From the NCBI GenBank assembly GCA_934394435.1, contig CAKRRN010000046.1, forward strand, positions 1 through 16,304: a DNA stretch of 16,304 nucleotides, read 5' to 3'. Shown in pieces: positions 1 to 7,656 of this stretch (positions are counted from its first letter, which is position 1; each line of letters starts with the position of its first letter). Origin of the DNA: an uncultured Bacteroidaceae bacterium. Lineage in GTDB: Bacteria > Bacteroidota > Bacteroidia > Bacteroidales > Bacteroidaceae. The translations under genes and the position numbers were made by a program. The notes below the pieces were generated by a model. That model was given only the letters and a program-made list of their open reading frames with translations. It was not told the origin of the DNA and did not search any database.

Positions 1-43
1 AAGCAAGCTGGCTTATAAGTACAGGTTACGCCTGTGGATTTAC

Positions 44-254
44 GTCCGAGACTCCCCCCTGATTTATCGGGTGAGCCGTTTTTACCTCGAAGCAGATCGT
101 AGGTCAAGTGTGTCGAAGATTAGCTAGTCACCACTAAATTCCAAATGAACAGGAATGTCCTCTGTGCGAGAAAAGAAGCCCTATCGTGAATCGGAAGCTA
201 AATGCAACGAAACGCACGCAGGAGGGGATGGATCGAGTTTTCGGACTTTTTTTT
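44..254 (+). ncRNA. Candidate structured RNA, family not recognised
   Basis: No protein family is recognisable in the 279 bases left of the CotH gene, but the bases can pair extensively. Bases 44-54 pair with 235-246 (one G-T wobble and one bulged T at 239). This continues as 55-61 with 219-226 (bulged A at 223). Inside are a hairpin of 84-90 with 97-104 (one bulged T, six-base loop), 70-74 with 128-132, a small hairpin of 151-154 with 158-161, and 164-168 with 213-217. Upstream, 21-25 pairs with 31-35. Eight T's (247-254) follow the closing helix on the plus strand, as at an RNA 3' end. I looked for tmRNA, RNase P RNA, SRP RNA, 5S rRNA and tRNA hallmarks and found none. No TAnnTTTG promoter is visible, and the 5' end may lie left of the window. 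It could instead be the 3' UTR of an upstream gene. Confidence 0.3.
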
Positions 255-283
255 GTGAGGAGGAAGACAGCCTCCCCCCTTAC
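255..283. other. Hairpin overlapping the stop codon of the CotH gene
   Basis: Bases 259-263 (GGAGG) pair with 271-275 (CCTCC) around a seven-base loop. After four unpaired C's the stem extends with 255-258 and 280-283, so it includes the TAA stop (280-282) of the minus-strand CotH gene. The plus-strand T tract 247-254 lies just left of it. Read on the minus strand the hairpin is followed by A's rather than U's, so it is not a standard intrinsic terminator in that direction. It sits at the junction between the minus-strand gene and the presumed plus-strand transcript. Confidence 0.35.
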
Positions 284-3200
284 TTGTCGCGAACTATTAG
301 CTTGGTGACTTCAACGTGCCCATTTTGGTGGGTGTGTCGTATGAGATTGATTCCTGGACGCGGAGATCCGAGAAGAAGTCCGTCTGCAGAGAAATATTCT
401 GTGCGTATGATGGGGGATTCGAGGTGAGCATTGAGGTTCTTGATAGACGTGGCAGGGTAACGCGAGTCGTCAAAATTTTCATCTTTTCCATAAAGCCATT
501 CTGCGCTTTCTGATAGCCAGTTAGAGGCGTTTATCGTTGGGCGCTGCATCTTGAATACTCGCTTGCCACCATCTGGGTATCGTCCAACGCTCTGTTCGCC
601 CATATGCAAATCATAACTCAAGGTATCGCTCCACGATAGGTCTGCTGCTGAGAGTACGACAACAGAGTGGTCCTCATCTTGCAACTTAAAGGGAGCGTGT
701 AGTTGGGTGAGCCCTTCAGTCTTATCCATCCAGATGACCTTATATCCGTGAGCAGGTATGATGGTGCTGCCTTGGGTGGCATCAGCGGTGATAGTGGACA
801 TGCGCAGATTGTTGAGCGAATTGCTAAGATACATGCCCTGAAGGTCTATGTCCTGTGAAGTGGTGTTGTAAAGTTCAATCCAGTCTGCACGCTTGAATAA
901 ATCATTTTGGAAGATGCTGTTTCGTGCACTAACCTCGTTTATCATCACGGGATGTGAACCTGCATCGTTCAGAGCCGTCTGCTGGAGGGGGATGAAGACT
1001 GCTTCGAGATTCACGTCGCTATCATTTTCTATTTCGAGTATGCGGCTGGTGGAGATAAAAGCATCATCCGTGCCTTTCTGTCTCCATCCCAAGAAATTGT
1101 ATCCTGCAGGGGCAGAAGCCTCTATGCTGACGGGTGCAAAGAGTGTTCCGCTGAACCGTCCATAGGGTACGGGCTGATTGTTTATGCGGAACGAAACGTG
1201 TGGATTGCTTCCAGCAAGACTCACCGTCATGCCTTGACTGAGAGAGAAATTCTTCTTCAGATCTGCCATTCGCTCCCTTCGGCGTGTTTCGCTCGTCATT
1301 GCATTACGGATTTTATAGTAAGTTTGCATGGGGTTGCGCTCCTCAAGAGAGAGGGCTCTGAGCACCAGCTTGCATATGCTGTCGCCCACCTGTGTACAAT
1401 GCTCGCTTGTGAATACGCTGCCATCGAGCAGGCAAAATGCTGTCACGAACTTACGTTTCCAGCTGGAATTCTGCTTGATGTTGTTGTAGATGGTTAACAG
1501 CTCGTTGTTACGGTTGCCTTCCAGAAGAGAGAGTTCCTTATTGTTGCTCCACCCAGAATCGAGATCAAACAGCACAAGATGGAATTTGCCATCGGGCAGA
1601 GAGCGGAAACCCTTCACGTTGTTGTGGTTGAGAATCCAGTCACTAGGTCCTATGTATGCCTCTGCAGCCCAATAGTTGGTGTATTCGTCAATATCTACCA
1701 TTTGGCACAGTTGGGCATAGGATGCAGAGTCGGTAGCTTGAGCGGATAGTGCCAACAGTGCGTTGAAGGCATCCTGCGTGCCGCTCGTCTGTGCGTAACC
1801 GTTAGAGTATTCGAATGCATCCATTTGGTCATTATCGTAGCCATAGTTGGCGGTTGCATGGTAGCGGTTGCTTGGTTCGCGTAAGTTGAGCTGACCGATA
1901 TACTTGCCGTTGAAGAATACATGGACGGGTTGTAAATCTTGCAGGTCAACCAAGAATTGGCTTCTGAGAATGATCTGCTGAGTAATGGCATCAGTAACCC
2001 TGCCGCCTGTTTTGTTTTCGTTGTCGTTTCCTCCATTGCGCACAAGTATCTGTTTGTATCTATTGTAGGGTTTATGGGGAAACTTCATGCCATTGAAATT
2101 ATTATTGTCCTCATAGGTCTTGCTTGCCTTCAGCTTGAACGATGCAGGCATAAAATGACGGCTCCATCCGCCCGAAACCTTAAACTCTGCCTCTTGGTTG
2201 ATAAGAACGGCCCCATCGGCATCTATCAATTCTACGTTTACAGGACGTTCCCAATCCATATTTCGATTCGATTTGTCGTGATTTCGTCCACTGACACCGT
2301 TTACTCCATCCACATACACTCCTATACTATCGCCATAAAGATTCTCTGGAGCCGTGGTAACAGAGAGTACGGGCAGATAAAAATCTCTGTCTCTGAGAAT
2401 GTATGAGCGAGTAACCACAGGGCTGGGCAGACAACCCTCGGCAAAGAGTGCGAAACGCATGGTGAGTGTAGACGAGACGTAGAATTCGCCCGTCTTACTC
2501 ACGTAGCCATTCTCTGACGTGGGTGTGCTCCCATCGCTGGTGTAGCGCAGAGTGCATCCTGCGGGGATAGGTACGCACAGCCTAAATGGTTGGGTGAAAA
2601 GCTGTGAGGGCACATTGGGCTGCGGAGCGGACAGACGTTGTTGAGCAAAATGGGATGTGGCGTTTGAAGAAGAGGGTGTTGGCTCTCCTGTTGTTGCCCA
2701 CTGGGTGCCTCCGTCGCTCGTGCGAGCGTATGAGCAACGTGCAATGGGGTGGGGATAGGTGACAGTGGAGAGAACGTTTCCCTGGCTGTCAGAAAGAATC
2801 ACAAAGCCGCCCTCGTTAGAGAGTTTCAATCTGACTTGTCGGTCGGCAGTGTCACCATATATGCCATCATTCTTGTGATGGTCAAAAAAAAGTGTTTTCC
2901 AACCCTTGGCTGGCACCACGCCAGCCTCTTGCGTCAGTTGAAACTGGCATGGTTCGTTAGGGTCAACACTGAGCCAGAGTCCTGTCAGAGGAATGCGTTT
3001 GTCCGTGGGATTGTAGAGTTCGATCCATCCTCCATAGTTGAAAGACCAGTCGATGTATTGGTCTACATTTCTTACTTGAACCTCGTTGATAAGTAATTGC
3101 TTGGGGTCTGCTTCCTCGTCGTACTCCTCGTAATAATCCTCAATCACCTGCATTCCACAATCGTAGAATCGTCCGCCCCAGTTTTGCTGTATGTACGTAG

Positions 3201-4251
3201 CTATCACATTGTTTCCCTCGTGCAGAAAATTACTTGATACGGGTATGCTGACATAGTTTTTACCCTCTGTCCACCCCTTGTCAGAGTCAACCAAATGTCC
3301 GTTGAGGAACACACGGTAGCAGTCATCGTGACAAACCTTGAGTATATATTTGTTTCGGGCAGAGACCTTGTTGAGCGTGAAATTGCGGCGTATCCACAGG
3401 TTGGTGTTTTCTGTTCCTGGCCATGTGGTCTTTACCTCTGGCATGTAATCCGTTCCCCCGATAGGCATTGCCACCATCTGCCACGCGGAATCATCGAAAT
3501 CAGATTGGGTCCAGGAGAGTGTCTCGTGTCTGCCCCGTATCTCCATGTCTTTTATTCTCTTGCCTGTGATAGGGTCTGCATAAAAGAGTCTGTTAAAGTA
3601 CGAGATGCCTTTCCAAAGGTCTTTCCGCTCGGTCTGATCATAGATACTTACCGAGGAGATTTTGACCAGAGTGCTGTCATGCTGGGTAGGAAATCTGAAT
3701 TCCAGTTTGGTTGTGGGAATATCGGTTCCCGTGAGGTTAGAGAGGATAATGGTTCTCTCTTGATTGGCTTTGAGGTTGTAAGTGGCATTTGCCAAACTAT
3801 TTTCGCTGTTGTCTGTCTGACTGAGCGAAATCTTCATTCCTGGTATATCGTGATTACTACTGAGCACCGCCCTTACGACATACGAATGGCTTGCGTGTAA
3901 CGTGATGGGCGTGTAAAAGCGTACACGTGCGTTGTCGGCTTTCAGAGCGGCAACAGGAAGCACAAGGGTGTATTCATCCGCGGCTTGTGCCTCGTAGAGT
4001 TTTTCCCACCCGTGTATCTCGTTCTCAATATTGTTTCCCTGTCCGTTGTATCCTCCTTCTGGATTATAGATGACACGTCCCGACCAACTCTCTTGAAACC
4101 CCATCGGAAGAGAGCCATAAGCCTCAGCTCCATTATCCGTTACGATACTAGACAAGGATGAGTCATCTGCTACAAGCGGCTGCCCAAGAACTGAGATGCT
4201 GATGGACAGTAAGAACAGGGATAGGGAATAAGCGACAGGTCTAATTGTCAT
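280..4251 (-). CDS. Secreted CotH kinase-like / lamin-tail multidomain protein with T9SS-like C-terminal tail
   Basis: A 1323-residue exported protein. Residues 1-23 form a signal peptide (hydrophobic core, then LGQ). About 40-205 is a beta-sandwich of carbohydrate-binding type. 215-370 resembles a galactose-binding or GH2-type jelly roll (SDFDDSAWQ near 250, VFLNGHLVDSDKGW near 314-327). 385-530 is a lamin-tail domain (LLINEVQVRN; WIELYNPTDKRIPLTGLWL). 540-618 is a chitobiase C-terminal/Fn3-like module (YTSDGSTPT at 570-578). 625-910 is a CotH-type domain: WERPVNVELID at 667-677, VSGGWSR at 692-698, NNVKGFR at 877-883 and LFDLDSGW at 894-901. 1010-1090 resembles an InlB-type B repeat (GYNFLGW). 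1102-1250 is a second lamin-tail domain (MINEVSARN; DWIELYN). The end (YFSADG at 1286-1291, PGINLI, KLIVRDK) resembles a T9SS sorting tail. CotH of Bacillus spores is a protein kinase; activity here is inferred only. The start is ATG, 12 bases after the transporter's stop, so the two are probably cotranscribed. The substrate is unknown. Confidence 0.88.
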   Translation of the reverse strand: MTIRPVAYSLSLFLLSISISVLGQPLVADDSSLSSIVTDNGAEAYGSLPMGFQESWSGRVIYNPEGGYNGQGNNIENEIHGWEKLYEAQAADEYTLVLPVAALKADNARVRFYTPITLHASHSYVVRAVLSSNHDIPGMKISLSQTDNSENSLANATYNLKANQERTIILSNLTGTDIPTTKLEFRFPTQHDSTLVKISSVSIYDQTERKDLWKGISYFNRLFYADPITGKRIKDMEIRGRHETLSWTQSDFDDSAWQMVAMPIGGTDYMPEVKTTWPGTENTNLWIRRNFTLNKVSARNKYILKVCHDDCYRVFLNGHLVDSDKGWTEGKNYVSIPVSSNFLHEGNNVIATYIQQNWGGRFYDCGMQVIEDYYEEYDEEADPKQLLINEVQVRNVDQYIDWSFNYGGWIELYNPTDKRIPLTGLWLSVDPNEPCQFQLTQEAGVVPAKGWKTLFFDHHKNDGIYGDTADRQVRLKLSNEGGFVILSDSQGNVLSTVTYPHPIARCSYARTSDGGTQWATTGEPTPSSSNATSHFAQQRLSAPQPNVPSQLFTQPFRLCVPIPAGCTLRYTSDGSTPTSENGYVSKTGEFYVSSTLTMRFALFAEGCLPSPVVTRSYILRDRDFYLPVLSVTTAPENLYGDSIGVYVDGVNGVSGRNHDKSNRNMDWERPVNVELIDADGAVLINQEAEFKVSGGWSRHFMPASFKLKASKTYEDNNNFNGMKFPHKPYNRYKQILVRNGGNDNENKTGGRVTDAITQQIILRSQFLVDLQDLQPVHVFFNGKYIGQLNLREPSNRYHATANYGYDNDQMDAFEYSNGYAQTSGTQDAFNALLALSAQATDSASYAQLCQMVDIDEYTNYWAAEAYIGPSDWILNHNNVKGFRSLPDGKFHLVLFDLDSGWSNNKELSLLEGNRNNELLTIYNNIKQNSSWKRKFVTAFCLLDGSVFTSEHCTQVGDSICKLVLRALSLEERNPMQTYYKIRNAMTSETRRRERMADLKKNFSLSQGMTVSLAGSNPHVSFRINNQPVPYGRFSGTLFAPVSIEASAPAGYNFLGWRQKGTDDAFISTSRILEIENDSDVNLEAVFIPLQQTALNDAGSHPVMINEVSARNSIFQNDLFKRADWIELYNTTSQDIDLQGMYLSNSLNNLRMSTITADATQGSTIIPAHGYKVIWMDKTEGLTQLHAPFKLQDEDHSVVVLSAADLSWSDTLSYDLHMGEQSVGRYPDGGKRVFKMQRPTINASNWLSESAEWLYGKDENFDDSRYPATSIKNLNAHLESPIIRTEYFSADGLLLGSPRPGINLIRHTHQNGHVEVTKLIVRDK

Positions 4252-4263
4252 AAATAATGTAGG

Positions 4264-5178
4264 TTAAGTTTTTTGTTTACGTTTCCCTTGAGCAACAACA
4301 ATGGTAACAGCCACGATAATAAGCAGAATGCCGATGGCACTCGAAAGGGTGATGGACTCGGAGAATACGGTTATGCCTACCACAACAGCCGTGATAGGCT
4401 CTAAGGCTCCCAGAATGGCTGTCTCTGTGGACCCTATATATTGGATAGCTACGCCCGTGAGTGCGAGCGATAAGGCTGTGGGGAAGAGGGCTGAGCCTAA
4501 CGAGTACGTCCAATACCACCCACGAGGCATCAACAAATGGCCATGCACCAAAATGCCTACCACCAAGAGTAGACATCCCATGGCAAGAACATAAAATGTA
4601 ACCTTTGCTGCTGGCAGACTCTTGACACTGCCCTTATTTACGTATATAAGGTAGAGGGCATAAGCCAGAGCAGAAAACAGCACCATTACGATGCCTGTGA
4701 GCGAGACGTGTGACTCTCCAGAGTTTCCCAATCCACTAAGTATGAAAATACCCAGTGTGGCAAGCATCAGACAGGCAGCCACGGTCCAATGCATACGTTC
4801 GCCGTATGCTACAGCCATCAGTATTGCGGTGAGGATAGGATAGACAAACAGAATGGTGCTGGCTATGCCTGCGTCCATGTAATTATACGAGAGGTAGAGC
4901 AAAGCCGATGAGCCTGCCATAAGCATTCCCAAAAGAAAGAGTTCGAAAGCCTCGCGCCTGTTGATGCAGAAATCAATGTTTCGCATTCGGAGCATGGCTG
5001 CTAGAAGCGGAAGCGAGAGCAGGTATCTGAAGAGAAGCACAGACCATGCGTCCATGCCTTGAGCATAGAGTGGTAAGGCGAAAAGTGGATTCAGACCATA
5101 AAAGGCTGCTGCAAGGATGCCTGACGTATATCCTAATCTACGACCAGAACACAGCATTGTTATTGCTTTTGTATACAT
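4264..5178 (-). CDS. EamA/DMT-superfamily inner-membrane transporter
   Basis: A 304-residue polytopic protein with about ten hydrophobic segments in two EamA-type halves. The first half is roughly residues 16-150 (SGILAAAFYGLNPLF, then FRYLLSLPLL, then ASTILFVYPILTAIL). The second is about 158-297 (LTGIVMVLFSALAYALY, then GSTETAILGALEPITAVVVG). The length and duplicated layout match the drug/metabolite transporter family, whose members export amino acids, nucleosides or other small metabolites. The substrate cannot be read from the sequence. The C-terminus is a short basic cytosolic tail. The start is ATG at 5178; the Met at residue 8 is possible but less likely. It lies 103 bases downstream of the second OmpA gene, behind a terminator-like hairpin, and directly upstream of the CotH gene. 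I found no TAnnTTTG element in the 103 bases, so it may rely on readthrough or on an atypical promoter. Confidence 0.9.
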   Translation of the reverse strand: MYTKAITMLCSGRRLGYTSGILAAAFYGLNPLFALPLYAQGMDAWSVLLFRYLLSLPLLAAMLRMRNIDFCINRREAFELFLLGMLMAGSSALLYLSYNYMDAGIASTILFVYPILTAILMAVAYGERMHWTVAACLMLATLGIFILSGLGNSGESHVSLTGIVMVLFSALAYALYLIYVNKGSVKSLPAAKVTFYVLAMGCLLLVVGILVHGHLLMPRGWYWTYSLGSALFPTALSLALTGVAIQYIGSTETAILGALEPITAVVVGITVFSESITLSSAIGILLIIVAVTIVVAQGKRKQKT

Positions 5179-5179
5179 T

Positions 5180-5227
5180 GGAAGAAGAAAGGAGAGACGG
5201 ACTTTGCCTAATGCAAAACCCGTCTCT
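5180..5227 (-). terminator. Intrinsic terminator or attenuator between the OmpA pair and the DMT transporter
   Basis: Bases 5193-5200 and 5220-5227 form an 8-bp perfect GC-rich stem (AGAGACGG / CCGTCTCT). Inside it, 5203-5207 pairs with 5213-5217 around a five-base loop. Read on the minus strand, the hairpin is followed by a pyrimidine-rich run (CCTTTCTTCTTCC). It fits the end of the OmpA transcript. It ends only about 14 bases before the transporter start, so it could also act as an attenuator of the downstream pair. Confidence 0.6.
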
Positions 5228-5281
5228 GTCTATTTCTGTTTTTTTAATAGTAATATCTGTAGACTATCTGATTTTACGGTT

Positions 5282-6373
5282 CTACTTGATACGAACGTAA
5301 ACGACACGGTTTGAGCTGATGCTCTCTGCACCATGGGCTGTGGTGCTTGCCACCTTGATGCCGCGAGCCTCGAGATACTTTTTCACCTCGTCAGCACGCT
5401 TCTGGGACAACTTCTTGTTGTAAGCCTTTGAGCCTTCGGGCGAAGCATAGGCATCGAGAGTAACGGTAGCGTTGGAAGGAACATCGTTCAGTACAGACTT
5501 GGCTGTGGCTGTCAGCACGCTCTTGTTCTGTGCAAATTCCACAACGTAAGTGTTACCAACTGCCTTACCAGGAACTTCCCTGCGTATTTCCTTAATCTTC
5601 TCAACGGGTCTCTCCACCACCTTCTCAACGGTTCTCTCCACCACAACTGGCTCAACCGTTGTGAAATGATGCTTCTTGTTAGAAGTCTTGAAGTGATAGG
5701 TCACACCAGCTGTTACCTGAAACACACCTGCATGGGTTCGCTTGCCACAATTGCTATTGTTGTCGCAACCCCACATGGCTTCGGGGCTGTTGAAGTAACC
5801 CGTCTTAGCCCCCGTGGTCTCGTTGGCATGCGTCATGTCGTAAATCACAGCGGGCTTCAAGCTCAGAGTCCAAGCTTTCTTCTCGCCTACATTGAAATCG
5901 AAGTCAATGCCAACCTTGGCAACCGCTGCATTGCGGTATCTCTTCACGTTATACTGGGTGTGCTCAGGATAGAAATAGTGCAGGTAACCGAATCCTGCTT
6001 TAGGACTGATTTCAAAAACCCGAGGTGTGCCTTTGTATCCTGCAAACCAGTTCATAAGATTCACCTTACCCATCACAGCTGCTGTCAAGTTGTCTACACC
6101 ACAGTCAGAATGCGACACATTCCAGTTGCTCCAGTTGTTGAATCCAGCCTGTACTTCAGTCTGAATGCTAAATACGGGCGTAATGCCTTTGGTCAGTTGA
6201 ATGCCAGCAACGCCACCATTGGGAGTATCGAAATCATGGAGGTTGGTGGTGATACCACCATCAACGCCTATTGACCAGTTGTCAAAGAAGCGATGTCCAG
6301 TAACATTGTACTGAGCACTTGCGCTAACTGCCACGGCAAAAAGGGCAATAGCCATAGAAGTTATCTTTTTCAT
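5282..6373 (-). CDS. OmpA-family outer-membrane protein, downstream copy of a tandem pair
   Basis: A 363-residue protein that anchors the outer membrane to peptidoglycan. A signal peptide ends in ASAQ|YN (about residue 20). Residues about 21-235 form a small beta-barrel, with alternating strands such as WSIGVDGGITTNLHDF and AGVFQVTAGVTYHF. A Val/Glu-rich linker follows (VVERTVEKVVERPVEK, about 243-265). The C-terminal OmpA domain spans about 275-363 (TYVVEFAQNKSVL, DAYASPEGSKAYNKKLSQKRA). The Arg that usually binds diaminopimelate is kept in KRADEV, while the usual Asp before the Gly is Ser in ASPEG. The upstream neighbour is a paralogue very similar along most of its length, 53 bases away with no promoter or terminator between them, so one operon is likely. 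The stop is TAG. A loop carrying MWGCDNNSNC differs from the paralogue. Confidence 0.93.
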   Translation of the reverse strand: MKKITSMAIALFAVAVSASAQYNVTGHRFFDNWSIGVDGGITTNLHDFDTPNGGVAGIQLTKGITPVFSIQTEVQAGFNNWSNWNVSHSDCGVDNLTAAVMGKVNLMNWFAGYKGTPRVFEISPKAGFGYLHYFYPEHTQYNVKRYRNAAVAKVGIDFDFNVGEKKAWTLSLKPAVIYDMTHANETTGAKTGYFNSPEAMWGCDNNSNCGKRTHAGVFQVTAGVTYHFKTSNKKHHFTTVEPVVVERTVEKVVERPVEKIKEIRREVPGKAVGNTYVVEFAQNKSVLTATAKSVLNDVPSNATVTLDAYASPEGSKAYNKKLSQKRADEVKKYLEARGIKVASTTAHGAESISSNRVVYVRIK

Positions 6374-6426
6374 CTTAAATCTATATTTAAAAGATTAGAC
6401 AATTGTTTCCTTTCTCTTATCACAGG

Positions 6427-7536
6427 TTACTTCACTCGTACGTAAACCATACGGTTTGAGCTGTTGCTTTCTGCTCCATGAGCATTCACGCCAGCTACCT
6501 TTATACCTCGTGACTCCAGATATTTCTTCACTTCCTCGGCACGTCTCTCAGAGAGTTTCTTATTGTAAGCCTTTGCGCCTTCGGGTGAAGCGTATGCATC
6601 AAGAGTGACGGTGGCGTTGCTGGGTACTTCGTTGAGCACAGCTTTAGCAGTGCCTGTCAGTACGCTCTTGTTCTGTGCAAACTCCACAACGTATGTTGCT
6701 GCAGAAGTAGCTACGGGTACATCCACATACACGCCCTTGACTTTCTCAACTGGCTTCTCTACCACTTTCTCTACAATCTTCTCAACCACGGCAGGCTGCA
6801 CTTCTACGAAATGATGCTTCTTGTTTGAAGTACGGAAATGATAGGTGACACCAGCTGTCAACTGAAACACACCTGCGTGAGAGAACTGGTTGTGTTCATT
6901 GTTCTTCCAGAAGCCAACACAATTATCGCATCCCCACATGGAACCAGCTCCCTGATGGTAATGGGTGGTGGCTCCAGGTGTCTCGTTGGCATGTGCTACA
7001 TCAATCAAGACAGCGGGTTTAATACTCAGAGTCCAAGCACGCTGTTTGCCCACATTGAAGTCAAAATCGATGCCTGCCTTAAACGTTCCTGCGTTACGCA
7101 CACGACCTACATTGTGCTGTGTACCATCTGGATAGAAGTAGTGCATGTAGCCAATACCAGCTTTCGGACTGATTTCAAAAACGCGGGGTTTACCATTGTA
7201 GCCACCAAACCAGTTCATGAGGTTCACCTTTGTCATCAGCAAAGCAGCCACGTTGTCTACCACACAATCAGAGTGTGAGACATTCCAGTTGGTCCAGTTG
7301 TTGAATCCTGCAGTAACCTCAGCTTGAATGCCAATCACGGGTGTTATCCCCTTTGTCAATTGGATACCAGCCACTCCACCGTGAGGTGTATCAAAGTCAT
7401 GGAGGTTGGTAGTAATACCACCATCAACGCCTATTGACCAGTTATCAAAGAAGCGATGTCCGCTCACATTGTACTGAGCATTTGCAGTAAATGCAGTTGT
7501 AAGCAAGCTTACTGCCAGTAGGGTAATTTTCTTCAT
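6427..7536 (-). CDS. OmpA-family outer-membrane protein, upstream copy of a tandem pair
   Basis: A 369-residue paralogue of the next gene downstream, with the same layout: signal peptide (MKKITLLAV through TANAQ), N-terminal barrel, a VEKIVEKVVEKPVEK linker, and a C-terminal peptidoglycan-binding domain (TYVVEFAQNKSVL, YASPEGAKAYNKKLSERRA). The frame stays open for 49 codons further upstream, but I chose ATG 7536. It begins a normal signal peptide, matches the paralogue, and lies downstream of a TAACTTTG promoter that would put the extra codons in the leader. The main difference from the paralogue is a presumed surface loop (after MWGCDNC) that is longer here. Such proteins are usually abundant and constitutive in Bacteroidales. 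It is followed after 53 bases by the second copy. Confidence 0.94.
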   Translation of the reverse strand: MKKITLLAVSLLTTAFTANAQYNVSGHRFFDNWSIGVDGGITTNLHDFDTPHGGVAGIQLTKGITPVIGIQAEVTAGFNNWTNWNVSHSDCVVDNVAALLMTKVNLMNWFGGYNGKPRVFEISPKAGIGYMHYFYPDGTQHNVGRVRNAGTFKAGIDFDFNVGKQRAWTLSIKPAVLIDVAHANETPGATTHYHQGAGSMWGCDNCVGFWKNNEHNQFSHAGVFQLTAGVTYHFRTSNKKHHFVEVQPAVVEKIVEKVVEKPVEKVKGVYVDVPVATSAATYVVEFAQNKSVLTGTAKAVLNEVPSNATVTLDAYASPEGAKAYNKKLSERRAEEVKKYLESRGIKVAGVNAHGAESNSSNRMVYVRVK

Positions 7537-7656
7537 ACGCTTGACTTTTTTATAGTAAATATTTCTTTTCTCTTTGCACATCATACGCGCCACACATGGT
7601 TTTATCTTCCCAATATGCACTTGGAACACGTGTCGGGCACATGCATGTATGCTCGG

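Noticed and set aside
2..126. Open plus-strand frame reaching the left edge, which could be the C-terminal end of an upstream protein.
   Set aside because: It reads SKLAYKYRLRLWIYVRDSPL and about 20 more residues before TAG, with no recognised family. An opposite-strand frame is open over nearly the same bases, and 41 codons without a stop is not improbable by chance. The base pairing suggested RNA instead. It remains possible.
155..427. Plus-strand 90-codon frame near the left edge.
   Set aside because: It crosses the T tract, the hairpin and the 3' end of the CotH gene on the opposite strand, with no recognisable protein features.
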